From Nitratireductor aquimarinus (GTDB lineage Bacteria; Pseudomonadota; Alphaproteobacteria; Rhizobiales; Rhizobiaceae): a DNA stretch of 64,000 nt. The translations under genes were made by a program, and so were the position numbers. The notes beneath the pieces are model-generated. The model saw nothing but the letters and a program-made list of their open reading frames with translations. It ran no database searches and was not told where the DNA came from. This document shows, piece after piece, positions 26,270-35,156 of this stretch (positions are counted from its first letter, which is position 1; every line of letters starts with the position of its first letter). The DNA is taken from assembly GCF_017255295.1 (NCBI RefSeq), contig NZ_JAFKDE010000006.1:124001-188000 (forward strand). Reading direction: 5' to 3'.

Positions 26270-27627
26270 TTGCCGGTACGCTCCGCCATGGCCGCCTTGG
26301 CATTCAGAAGACCATCGCCGAACTCTTCATCCCGGCCCGGCGCTCCCAGATCCACCGCAGTGGTGCGCAGAAGTTCGGCCAGCGCTTCGGGCGCGGCGTC
26401 CTCGCCGGCATGCATGAGATTGGCAATCGCACCGGAAACGATCGCGGCGGCGAAAGACGTGCCCGTCACCACATCCATACCACCGGGGATGGGCGCGACA
26501 ACGTTCACGCCCGGTGCGGAGAGGTCGATGTAGCGGCCGCGATTGGCCTGGCCCATCAGCCGGTCGTGAACGTCGGTGGCGGTCACGGCGATCACATCCT
26601 CATAGGCTGCCGGATAACCGAAAGGCGCGCCCGGTCCGTTGTTGCCGGCCGCAGCCACCAGAACGACGCCACGCGCCATCGCATTGTTGCAGGCAGCGGA
26701 AAAGAGCGGGTTTTCCGGCCCGACAAAGCTCATATTCACGATCTGCGCGCCCTCTTCCACCGCCCAGTCGAGTGCGGCGAGCAGCACATTCGTGCTGGAC
26801 ACGCCGCTCTCGAAAGCGCGCGCATGAAGTAGGCGTACGCCCGGCGCGATGCCGCGAAAGGTCTCGCCGCCGGCGATCAGGCCGGAGATGGATGTGCCGT
26901 GATCCCGGTCAGCCACCTCCATGTCGGGCAGCGCATCGAACGTGCCCGCCACACGCCCCCTCAGAGCCGGATGGTCTCCGTCGAGCGCGGTGTCGATGAC
27001 CGCCACACTCACATTCTCGCCGCTTGCAGCACCGGCATCGAGCGCAATGCGTTCAAAGGCGTAGTTCACCACGCCCGCCGCCTGCTGAAGCTGGAAAACA
27101 TGGTTGGGCACACGGTCGGCCAGCCGGCCATCGCCGGCAAGCTGGGCAAGAACGAAGCCCACCGGGCGGCCATCGGGAATGCCAAACCGCGCAACGGTGC
27201 GGCCCAGAAGCGTGGACGCACGGGCGGAACGCAGTTCAAGCCCGAACTGCGCGGCAACGGCGGCCGCCACGCCTTCATCGCCATCCAGCGTGACAAGCAC
27301 TTCGTCGGGCACGAAAGCCCCGGATATGGCGCGCTGCGGCGCGACCGGCGGGGAAAAGGCTCCTGCCCCGGCGGGTGCGGGAAGGGTCGGCGAGGGTCCG
27401 CCACCGGGTGTGGCGGGCTGTGCAGGCGCATCGCGGCCCGCTCCAGGTCCGAAAAGCTCGGCCAGCATCTGCGGCAGATAGACCACGTGACGCCCGGCGG
27501 GCTGTGTCTCGACGCGCGTCCCGTCCGGTGCGGCCTGCGGGTCGGGCGTGGTCTGGGCGAATGCGGAACCGCCCGCGAAGGCGGTGAGCAGGATGCCGGT
27601 CAGAATGCGCGTGAGAGGCCTATTCAT
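26266..27627 (-). CDS. Secreted subtilisin-like serine protease (S8)
   Basis: A 453-residue S8 protease with a signal peptide (1-24, ending 'GSAFAQ'), a proline-rich linker (28-95) and a propeptide-like region (100-190, 'FVPDEVLVTLDGDEGVAAAV'). The catalytic domain follows, with Asp212 in 'VAVIDTALDG', His243 in 'DHGTSISGL', oxyanion Asn in 'AAAGNNGPG' and Ser391 in 'GTSFAAAIVSG'. All three catalytic residues are present, so it should be active outside the cytoplasm. Its start overlaps the anti-sigma stop by eight bases. It is the third gene of an ECF sigma / anti-sigma / protease operon; the target may be the anti-sigma factor or the large secreted proteins nearby (inference). Confidence 0.9.
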   Translation of the reverse strand: MNRPLTRILTGILLTAFAGGSAFAQTTPDPQAAPDGTRVETQPAGRHVVYLPQMLAELFGPGAGRDAPAQPATPGGGPSPTLPAPAGAGAFSPPVAPQRAISGAFVPDEVLVTLDGDEGVAAAVAAQFGLELRSARASTLLGRTVARFGIPDGRPVGFVLAQLAGDGRLADRVPNHVFQLQQAAGVVNYAFERIALDAGAASGENVSVAVIDTALDGDHPALRGRVAGTFDALPDMEVADRDHGTSISGLIAGGETFRGIAPGVRLLHARAFESGVSSTNVLLAALDWAVEEGAQIVNMSFVGPENPLFSAACNNAMARGVVLVAAAGNNGPGAPFGYPAAYEDVIAVTATDVHDRLMGQANRGRYIDLSAPGVNVVAPIPGGMDVVTGTSFAAAIVSGAIANLMHAGEDAAPEALAELLRTTAVDLGAPGRDEEFGDGLLNAKAAMAERTGN

Positions 27628-28276
27628 CGGCAGGTCTGCGCCCCGTCACAACGGTTTCCACCACGCTTGCCTCCGCCAGCGCGGCAGCGATCCCGTCATA
27701 TTGGGCAGCCGTTTCTGCGGGCACAAGCACACGGTAGAGCCCGCCCGGCAATGGCCCGGCAGCGATCTCGACACCGCTTTCATCGAGCAGCGCCGACACC
27801 TCCGCCATGGACGCATCGGCCCTGAAGGTCACGAAAACGAAGGGGGCCGCTTCACGATCTGCGCCAGCGACGGAGAATTGCTCGTTCTGGGACAGGTTGA
27901 GCCAGACGGTCTGGCCGACGAGAATGGCGAGCGCCAGCCCGGCAGCCACCCAGGCCGCCTGCACGGGAAGCGAGGGGAGGAAGCGGGCAAACCGCTCGCG
28001 CAGCGTAAGCCCTGCCGCCCGGTCAGGCCCGGCCTCTTCGGCCAGCGCCGCCGAGAAGCGCGCCAGCGCATCGGCCGGCGGATGGATTGCCTCATTGTCT
28101 GCAAGGGTTGCCGAATACTCGCCTTCGGCTTCCGCAAGAGAGGCGAGCGCCTCGGGATCGGAGGCGAGCCATTCTTCCACCTCACGCAGTTCAGCGCCCG
28201 AGAGCGTGCCATTCAGGAAGAACGGCAGCAGCGCTTCCAGCCGGTCGCGCCGGTTCGATTGTGCGTTCTCGCTCAT
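27620..28276 (-). CDS. Membrane anti-sigma factor (probable)
   Basis: A 218-residue protein with a short cytoplasmic anti-sigma-like domain (1-100: 'RDRLEALLPFFLNGTLSGAELREVEEWLASDPE'; no zinc-binding HxxxCxxC), one membrane helix (about 105-127) and a periplasmic C-terminal domain (140-215). The C-terminal domain, 'FVFVTFRADASMAEVSALLDESGVEIAAGP...LYRVLVPA', looks like a small alpha/beta domain similar in style to subtilase propeptides. It overlaps the sigma gene (ATGA) and the protease gene. No sequence motif is diagnostic alone; the role is inferred from topology and operon position. Confidence 0.75.
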   Translation of the reverse strand: MSENAQSNRRDRLEALLPFFLNGTLSGAELREVEEWLASDPEALASLAEAEGEYSATLADNEAIHPPADALARFSAALAEEAGPDRAAGLTLRERFARFLPSLPVQAAWVAAGLALAILVGQTVWLNLSQNEQFSVAGADREAAPFVFVTFRADASMAEVSALLDESGVEIAAGPLPGGLYRVLVPAETAAQYDGIAAALAEASVVETVVTGRRPADE

Positions 28277-28845
28277 GGCCAGCCTCGATCATATCCTGAC
28301 GCCTGCAGCGCTTCTCCAAGCTTCTTGCGGGCGTAAAACATTCTGGTTTTTACCGTTGCGACGGGCACCGAGAGGATCTCGCCGATCTCGGTCACCGACT
28401 TGCCGTGATAATAGGCAAGATCGACCACAGTGCGGTGCTCTTCGGACAATTCATTGACGAAGCCGCGCAGCGCCGTCGCCTTGTCGTCCTTCATTGTTGC
28501 GACCTCCGGCGTGTCCGCGCCGTCCGGCACGGCCTCGGCCTGCCCTTCTTCCAGAGCGCTTTCCCGGCGCTTGCGCAACATGGAAAGCGCCTTGAAGCGG
28601 GCAATGCCCAGAAGCCAGGTGGTGACCTGCGAGCGCGCCTCGAAGCGGGGCGCCTGACGCCACACCTCCAGAAACACTTCATTCGCGATTTCGTCCGCCA
28701 TGGTTTCCGATCCCGTCTGGCGCATCACGAAGCGGTAGACCCGCGTGTGATGACGCATGAACAAGAGCCTCAGCGCCGCCTTGTCGCCGCGCGCCGTTCT
28801 GGCCACGAGTTCGGCGTCGGACGTCTGGCCCATTGCACCGCTCAT
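28273..28845 (-). CDS. ECF-type RNA polymerase sigma factor
   Basis: The 190-residue sigma factor has region 2 ('FMRHHTRVYRFVMRQTGSETMADEIANEVFLEVWRQAPRFE') and region 4 ('ELSEEHRTVVDLAYYHGKSVTEIGEILSVPVATVKTRMFYARKKL'), without regions 1 and 3, as in ECF factors. Two starts are possible (28845 and 28833); the first has a weak GAAGAG. It is translationally coupled to the anti-sigma gene. The divergent region to the right (28846-29313) holds an array of TTCCCC repeats that could be its target or that of another regulator. Confidence 0.9.
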   Translation of the reverse strand: MSGAMGQTSDAELVARTARGDKAALRLLFMRHHTRVYRFVMRQTGSETMADEIANEVFLEVWRQAPRFEARSQVTTWLLGIARFKALSMLRKRRESALEEGQAEAVPDGADTPEVATMKDDKATALRGFVNELSEEHRTVVDLAYYHGKSVTEIGEILSVPVATVKTRMFYARKKLGEALQASGYDRGWP

Positions 28846-29313
28846 GACCGGCTCTTCGAGAGTGTGTGTCGCGACGGGACGTTCCGGTTCATCGCTTTTC
28901 CCCCAACTCCCGAAAAAACTAGTCCATTTGCCAGGCTGTGGGAACAGGCCCATCGTTCAACCCCGGCGCAGCACAAGCCAATTCCCCACCTGTTCCCCAC
29001 CAGTTCCCCCACCACTTCCCCGGGGCGTGAACCTTTTCACTGCCGCGACCGACACAGGCTTCAGGGTACGCATGGTGCGCGCCCGGAAAGGAGTGTTGTG
29101 ATGACACGGCATATCAACTGCAAACGGTTGTTGAAGCCGCCGCGGCGCATGGCCGGGGCGGCTTTGTTGACCTTGGGTAAGCCGAGGCGTAGTCTTGATC
29201 CAGACGGGGTAGAAAAGAACCTCGCTTCGGGGGAACACACCGGAATCAAGGGGATCGGGCGCACCAGGTACGCCCGGCCGGGCACCTCCCGAAACGGTAT
29301 CGGGAGGCACGTT
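28846..29313. promoter_or_regulatory. Divergent control region with tandem repeats and a hairpin over a ribosome site
   Basis: 468 bp between the sigma operon and the secreted-protein operon. It contains four TTCCCC-type repeats at 28982-29021 (units such as TTCCCCACCTG and TTCCCCACCAG) and an inverted copy at 28938-28948 (GTGGGAACAGG). A perfect AAAGGAG (29088-29094) stands before an in-frame ATG at 29101. A stem pairs CCTCCCGA (29285-29292) with TCGGGAGG (29300-29307), the latter including the ribosome site of the gene at 29314. No confident -35/-10 pair was found. Confidence 0.55.
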
Positions 29314-31305
29314 ATGCGGCAGGACCACCGGTTCCCGGCACGAGGTGACGGGCGCGCAATTCTGCGACCCGCTTTTTTCACCAGACATCTTCGCGCAGGC
29401 ACGGCAGCCATCACGCTCGCCATGATGGCGGGATTCGCGCTGCACGCACCTGCACACGCACAGGACGGCGCGATCATCCAGCCGGGCTTCATGGCCATGA
29501 CGGGATTTCCCGGCACGGTCATTCCCGGTTTCGAAGAGGGGCTTCTGCCGGGTGTGGACCCGGTGGACGAAACCTTCATCGACACCGCTCGCGCCTCGCT
29601 GCGCATCTTCGACATGACCTGGCTCGGCAGCCCGCCGACCGGACAGGTGGTCTTCACGCCACCGCCCTTCGAGACACCGGCCTCCGAAATCGGTCAGGTG
29701 TTCGGCCTTGCCTATGATGATGGCAGGCGCGAAGAGACCACGGCCATCGTGCCCAATCTCTATGCCGCAGCCACATCCATGCACGGCCTCCAGATCGTTA
29801 CGGAGGACGAGGATGAGGACGGGCGGCCCGAGCGGCAGCGCCGCGGCAAGGCCGGCGCCCGTTTCATGGACGGCCAGTTCGGTGAGAAGAATGGCGGCGG
29901 TCCCGGTTCGATCTGGAAGATCGACGGGATAACCGGCGCGGTCACACTGTTTGCCGATATCGACACCAATAGTGGTCCGGGCATCGGCAACATCGCCTTT
30001 GACCGCTCGCACCGCCAGTTCTTCGCCTCCGATCTCGACAGCGGCCTCATTCACCGCATCGATATCGACGGCAATCTGATCGACACATTCGATCACGGCG
30101 TTGACGGGCGACCGGCGCGCGGGCTCGATCCCGTGGCCGACGATGGCGCGGTGATGGACATTCAGGGCGCAGCCTTCGACACGGAAGAGCCGAAGAGCTG
30201 GGGCTACACGCAGGAAGAGCGCCGCGTTTATGGCCTCGCCATGCATGGCGGACGCCTCTACTACGCGGTCGGCGAAGAGGCGGAAATCTGGTCGGTGGGC
30301 ATTGCCCGTGACGGCGCATTTGCCGGCGATCCGCGCTGGGAGCTGACGGTGGAAGCCGAGGAAGAACTCCCGGTCACCGACATCGCCTTCGACACGCGCG
30401 GCTTCATGTATCTCGCCCAGCGCGGCGAGGTTGAAAACCGCTACGACTATTCCAGCTTTGCCGATAGCGGCGAGGCATCGGTGCTGCGCTACTGGCGCGA
30501 AAGCCCCGATGACCCGGAAACCGATAGCATCTGGGTACCGACGCCCCAGGAATATGCGGTCGGGTTTCCCGAACCCTATCGTCAGACGGCCGGCGGCATC
30601 GACCTGCAATACGGGTACGATGCCGAAGGCTTCTTCAACCGCAATGCATGCGCAAGCACGCTGGTGAAGACCGGCGACAGGCTGCGCGACAACCCTGCCC
30701 TTGAAGAACAGCTCATCGAAGGCGGGCCTCTTGCCGTTCACGGGGCGCAACTCACGCGAAGCACCCTTGTGCGGCCGAAGAACGAGCCGCCCTTCGGCTC
30801 CTGGTTTGCCGATTACGACGGTTTTTTCGAAGACCCCGAGGTGAAGGGCCATGTGGGCGACGTGGAGGTCTGGCGTCCCTGTGAGGGCCGCGCCGGCTAC
30901 TACGAACCAATCCCCTATCCGGGTGAAATTCCGGTTCCCGGCTGGCCACCCGGTTTCCCGCCCCCGAACGATCTCCCGCCCTGTATCGAGCTGGAGACGG
31001 CGGCGTATTTCTGCACGCCGGCAGGGCTCGAAGCCGATCTTTACATCCATGACCGCGCTGGCATCGGCGGCGATACGCTTTCCGCGAAATCGCTGACGCC
31101 CGGCATCGCCGTTTCCCTGTCCAGGCAGACGGTTCCCGGTCTGGCCACGCCGTTCACGCTCGGCATCAATGGCCATATCCCTGGTGAAACCGTCGATCTC
31201 GGCCTTTGCTTCTTCAGAAAGTCCGATGCCGATGCGGGTGGCTACTTCCCCTGTTGCAAGGTGACGTTGCCGCTTGAAACGCCGCTTGAATCCTGTGCGC
31301 CGTGA
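29314..31305 (+). CDS. Large secreted protein, probable beta-propeller, unknown function
   Basis: A 663-residue protein with an N-terminal export signal (long basic lead, then 'AGTAAITLAMMAGFALHAPAHAQ'). The middle part has propeller-like strands ('GSIWKIDGITGAVTLFADI', 'GIGNIAFDRSHRQFFASDL', 'GLIHRIDIDGNLIDTFDHG'), reminiscent of NHL/SMP-30-type sensors of solutes or scaffolds. The last 110 residues ('CIELETAAYFC...FPCCKVTLPLETPLESC') form a cysteine-framed module that recurs in the next gene. GGGAGG precedes the ATG. A start at 29101 would add 71 residues and bury the signal, so it is less likely. No function is recognised. Confidence 0.8.
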   Translation: MRQDHRFPARGDGRAILRPAFFTRHLRAGTAAITLAMMAGFALHAPAHAQDGAIIQPGFMAMTGFPGTVIPGFEEGLLPGVDPVDETFIDTARASLRIFDMTWLGSPPTGQVVFTPPPFETPASEIGQVFGLAYDDGRREETTAIVPNLYAAATSMHGLQIVTEDEDEDGRPERQRRGKAGARFMDGQFGEKNGGGPGSIWKIDGITGAVTLFADIDTNSGPGIGNIAFDRSHRQFFASDLDSGLIHRIDIDGNLIDTFDHGVDGRPARGLDPVADDGAVMDIQGAAFDTEEPKSWGYTQEERRVYGLAMHGGRLYYAVGEEAEIWSVGIARDGAFAGDPRWELTVEAEEELPVTDIAFDTRGFMYLAQRGEVENRYDYSSFADSGEASVLRYWRESPDDPETDSIWVPTPQEYAVGFPEPYRQTAGGIDLQYGYDAEGFFNRNACASTLVKTGDRLRDNPALEEQLIEGGPLAVHGAQLTRSTLVRPKNEPPFGSWFADYDGFFEDPEVKGHVGDVEVWRPCEGRAGYYEPIPYPGEIPVPGWPPGFPPPNDLPPCIELETAAYFCTPAGLEADLYIHDRAGIGGDTLSAKSLTPGIAVSLSRQTVPGLATPFTLGINGHIPGETVDLGLCFFRKSDADAGGYFPCCKVTLPLETPLESCAP

Positions 31306-31316
31306 GGGAGGGAGAG

Positions 31317-34300
31317 ATGACCATGTTCACCCATCCCGCCGAACGGTTCACGTTCAAAACCGTCATGGAGACGATCATGAAACCCCTTGCAGACAAAGCG
31401 CGCACGCCGCGCTGGCTGCTGGTGGCCGGCATGGCGCTCTCCACAGCGCTCATGCCGTTTGCCGGCATCGGTCAGGCCCACGCTCAAGGGCGTGTGCTTG
31501 AAGAAATCGAAGTGCTTGAAACACCGGGCGACGCAGACGGCCCGCGCATCGAGCTCGAACCGAAAATGCCGGAAGTCGAGCCCGTGCTGACGCCGTTCCT
31601 CGAAAAGCGCGGAAGACAGCTTGATTGCGATTATGTGGAATACCGCCTGCGCCTTGGCGTGCGCGGAGAACCCGACATGATTTCCCATCCGGGTCTCGGT
31701 GCATTCCTGTCCAATGTGAAGTTCGAGTTCACGGACCAGCTTCCCGCCAATCTGGCGATCGTGGACGTGACCTTCAGCGGCGACATCATCGGCGTTGGCG
31801 GCGTGCCGGTTTCACCTCATGTGGTGAGCACGACCGCGACCATGGACGACACGCTCACCCAGTCGGATTTCCATCTGACAGCCGCCGATCTCGACGGCGA
31901 CGGCAGCCTGACGGAACGCGCCATCGACATCACCATCAAGGCGAAGATCGATCAGGCAGCCTTCCCCGCCATCGTCAATGTGGACAATCAGGCCAATGTG
32001 GCCGTGATCCGCACGGCGACAGGCAGCCTCGTGGCCAACATCCCGTCGCATGACCCGGCTCTGCCGGATGATGGCGACTGGAAAACCGGCGATCCGACAA
32101 CCATCACCATCGACGTGACGGATTGCGAGCCGCCACCGCCTCCCCCACCCCCGGGCGACGGGCCGGACGAGGCCTGTTTCTCGGTCGAAACCGGCGAGGT
32201 GGACTGTCTGCCCGGCGGCGGCGCCTATATCTATCGCATGGACGTGGGACCGGAGATGGCGGGCAATGTCGTCACCGTGACCTCGACCACGCCCGGCATC
32301 ACCATTGATCCGCCAGATCAGGTGGTTCCTGCCGGCGGCGGCACGCTTGAATGGGAGATCACCGGTGCGCTTCCCGGCGATACGGTGCATCTGATCGTCA
32401 CCGGCATCGAGACCTATGCGGGTCCGGCCGAGGGCGTTGGCCTGTGCTGTTCGCAAATGGTCGACATCGAGATCCCGGAAGACCTCGAATGTCCGCCCGA
32501 TGATGAGGGCGAACCCGACATCAAGGTCGAAAAACGGGCCGACGAAAGCGAATGCGAAATCGACGGTTCGTGCGATTTCACCATTCGCGTCACCAATGCG
32601 GGCGACGCCCCGTACACCGGCAAGATCGTGCTGGACGAGGTGACGACACCCGGCAATGCAACGGTGGTCTCCGGCCCCAACGCACCGTGGGTCTGCGCCC
32701 CGATGATGAGCCCCATGTCATGCGAGCATCCCGAAACCACGCTCGATCCGGGCGCTTTCGTGGAGCTCAAACTCGGCTTCCAGCCGGGACCGGCATGGGT
32801 CTGGGGTGCAATCCGCAACTGCGCCGAATATGACTACACGGCCAGTGGCAAGGACCCGTTCGGCGATCCCACCAACGACAAGGCCTGCGCCTCCATCGCC
32901 ATCTGCCTGCCGGGCACACCCGGCTGCACCCCGCCGGATGACGACACGCCCGACATTGCCGTGCGCAAGCGCGCCGATCCTTCGATCTGCACGCCTGACG
33001 GGCTCTGCACCTATGTCGTCACCATCCTCAATGCAGGCGCAACGCCGATCAACGGCCCCGTCAGCTTCGTGGACACGTTCCCGGCTGGCGACGTCGCCTC
33101 GGCAGGCTTCAGCCCTTCGCCGCCCTGGATCTGTGCGCCGCTCGCCGGCAACATGTTCCAGTGCGATCATCCGGGACTGAATCTCGTGCCCGGCGCATCG
33201 ACGGACATTCTGGTGACCACGGTGGTCGGCGACTATCCGACCAATGTGGTGGAGAACTGCGCGAAGGTGACGCCGCTTGAAGGCGAAACGAACCTCGCCA
33301 ACAACGAGGCCTGCGCCACGGCGACCATTCCGGGCGTCCCGGAAGGCAAGGCGGAAATGCGCATCGAAAAGACGTGCGAACCCGTCCTGTCCATGACCGC
33401 AGGCGTCGCCTGCCGCATCCGCATCACCAATGCGGGCACGGCCGCACCCGTCGGCCCGGTTCGGGTCAACGATGCAGCGGAAATCATCGGCAGTGGCGCG
33501 CCCGTCGACATTCAGACGGTTACGCCGGATGGTCCCGAATGGTCGTGCGGGGCGGTTCCGGCAGCGAACCTCACCTGCCAGATCCCCGGTGCGGTCATGA
33601 CCCCCGGCGTCTCGCGTTACTTCGATGTGACGGTCGATGTCTCGACCAATGAGCGGTTCGAGAACTGCGCACGCGGTTCCTACGGCCCGGCTCCGGGAGA
33701 CGACATCGTCTATCCCATCGGCGAGGCCTGTGCGCAGGGCGGAACGCAGATCTCGGTCGAGAAGACCGGCGATGCCGAGTGCCTTATCGGCCAGCCGTGC
33801 CGGTTCCAGATCACCATCCGCAACGAGGGGCCCGCCTCCATCTCCGGTCCGGTCCGCATCGGTGATGCGCTTCGGGTCGAGGGTTTCGGTGGTGTTTCTG
33901 CACGGATCGTCTCGGTGAACCCGCCCTTTGGCTGCTCGCCGGAACCGACCGAACTGCCATTTGCCTGCGAAACCGACCTTGCCCTTGCGGCCGGCGAAAG
34001 CCGCACGCATGAGGTGATCGTCGAACTGCCGGTGGATGGCGGTCTGGCCGACGAAGTGGCCAATGGCGCAAACGGGCTGAACTGCGCCGCCGTGATCGAC
34101 CGTGAAGCGGATGTGCGCACCGCGCCTTCGCTCTCGGGCGCACCAGGCGGAGCAGAAGACGACCGCGCCTATGACTGCCATGACTTCACGGTTCTGGCGG
34201 ACGAGGAAGAGGACCAGCAATGTTCGCCGGGTCTCGTTCTCAACAATGCGGGGCGCTGTGTCTGTCCGGAAGGCACCACCTTCCGCAATGGCCAGTGCGT

Positions 34301-34961
34301 TGGCGTGCAGACCGCGCCGGTGCCGCTGCCCACGCCGCGCCCCACACCGCCGCGTGAACCTGATCCGAAGCCGCAGGCCGATCCCCGGCCGCAATGCCGG
34401 CTTCTGCCGGGGCAGATCCGCACACGGGACGGACGCTGTGTCTGCCCGCGCGGAACACGCCTGACCAACGGGCGCTGCGTAACACCGCAGGTGGAGCGGG
34501 ATTGCCCGCGCGGAACGACGGGCACACCGCCCAACTGCCGGCCGATCCGCCAGCAGTGCCGCCTGCTTCCGGGCCAGATCCGCACCCAGGACGGACGTTG
34601 TGTCTGCCCGCGCGGAACGCGGCTGGTGGCCGGTGCCTGCCGCAGGCCGGAAGTGCAGCGTCAATGCCCGCCCGGAACGACGGGGCGCTATCCCAATTGC
34701 GCGCCCATCGTGCGGCCGCGCTGCCCGCGCGGCACGACAGGCACGTTCCCGAACTGCCGTCCGGTCGTGCAGCGTCGCTGCCCGCAGGGCACAACGGGCA
34801 ATTATCCGAACTGCCGTCCCATCGTCGCGCCCCGCTGCCCGCGTGGCACTGTCGGCACACCGCCGAACTGCCGCAAGATCCAGCAGCCGCAGACGAATGT
34901 GCCGCTTCGGGTGGTCCCGCAGCTCCTGCAGCCACGCAATGATGGCAGCCGGTTGCAATAA
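31317..34961 (+). CDS. Giant secreted DUF11-repeat protein with cysteine-rich C-terminal repeats
   Basis: A 1214-residue exported protein with signal 'WLLVAGMALSTALMPFAGIGQAHAQ'. In order: an N-terminal beta-rich domain (about 50-270), a proline run 'PPPPPPPGDGPDE', and a cysteine-framed module shared with the preceding protein (about 285-390). Four DUF11-type immunoglobulin-like repeats follow (about 400-955, each with 'VTNAG' or 'IRNEG' and several cysteines). Last come cysteine-rich repeats (960-1190) of the forms 'GQIRTRDGRCVCPRGTRL' and 'CPRGTTGTPPNCRPI'. The start is 31317 or 31323, behind GGGAGGGAG. It sits 11 bp after the propeller gene. A surface or matrix protein rich in disulphides is inferred. 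Confidence 0.85.
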   Translation: MTMFTHPAERFTFKTVMETIMKPLADKARTPRWLLVAGMALSTALMPFAGIGQAHAQGRVLEEIEVLETPGDADGPRIELEPKMPEVEPVLTPFLEKRGRQLDCDYVEYRLRLGVRGEPDMISHPGLGAFLSNVKFEFTDQLPANLAIVDVTFSGDIIGVGGVPVSPHVVSTTATMDDTLTQSDFHLTAADLDGDGSLTERAIDITIKAKIDQAAFPAIVNVDNQANVAVIRTATGSLVANIPSHDPALPDDGDWKTGDPTTITIDVTDCEPPPPPPPPGDGPDEACFSVETGEVDCLPGGGAYIYRMDVGPEMAGNVVTVTSTTPGITIDPPDQVVPAGGGTLEWEITGALPGDTVHLIVTGIETYAGPAEGVGLCCSQMVDIEIPEDLECPPDDEGEPDIKVEKRADESECEIDGSCDFTIRVTNAGDAPYTGKIVLDEVTTPGNATVVSGPNAPWVCAPMMSPMSCEHPETTLDPGAFVELKLGFQPGPAWVWGAIRNCAEYDYTASGKDPFGDPTNDKACASIAICLPGTPGCTPPDDDTPDIAVRKRADPSICTPDGLCTYVVTILNAGATPINGPVSFVDTFPAGDVASAGFSPSPPWICAPLAGNMFQCDHPGLNLVPGASTDILVTTVVGDYPTNVVENCAKVTPLEGETNLANNEACATATIPGVPEGKAEMRIEKTCEPVLSMTAGVACRIRITNAGTAAPVGPVRVNDAAEIIGSGAPVDIQTVTPDGPEWSCGAVPAANLTCQIPGAVMTPGVSRYFDVTVDVSTNERFENCARGSYGPAPGDDIVYPIGEACAQGGTQISVEKTGDAECLIGQPCRFQITIRNEGPASISGPVRIGDALRVEGFGGVSARIVSVNPPFGCSPEPTELPFACETDLALAAGESRTHEVIVELPVDGGLADEVANGANGLNCAAVIDREADVRTAPSLSGAPGGAEDDRAYDCHDFTVLADEEEDQQCSPGLVLNNAGRCVCPEGTTFRNGQCVGVQTAPVPLPTPRPTPPREPDPKPQADPRPQCRLLPGQIRTRDGRCVCPRGTRLTNGRCVTPQVERDCPRGTTGTPPNCRPIRQQCRLLPGQIRTQDGRCVCPRGTRLVAGACRRPEVQRQCPPGTTGRYPNCAPIVRPRCPRGTTGTFPNCRPVVQRRCPQGTTGNYPNCRPIVAPRCPRGTVGTPPNCRKIQQPQTNVPLRVVPQLLQPRNDGSRLQ

Positions 34962-35156
34962 GCCGGTACGCGGAAAACGCCCCGCCGGTCCGCCGGCGGG
35001 GTTCTTCGAAAGATCGGCCTCTTCCAGCACTTTGAGACAAACGGCACAGGCCTGAGACACACGGCATGATGCGTGTTCGATAGAATGCGCTTTGGAGAAC
35101 CCTCAGTCATGCGAAAAGGCTGCGGGTCTTTGGTGTTTCAAATTCAGGGGGAAGCA

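Noticed and set aside
32718-35060. A 780-codon minus-strand open frame opposite the DUF11 protein gene
   Set aside because: Antisense shadow. The plus strand has a signal peptide, repeat domains and a ribosome site; the minus frame has none.
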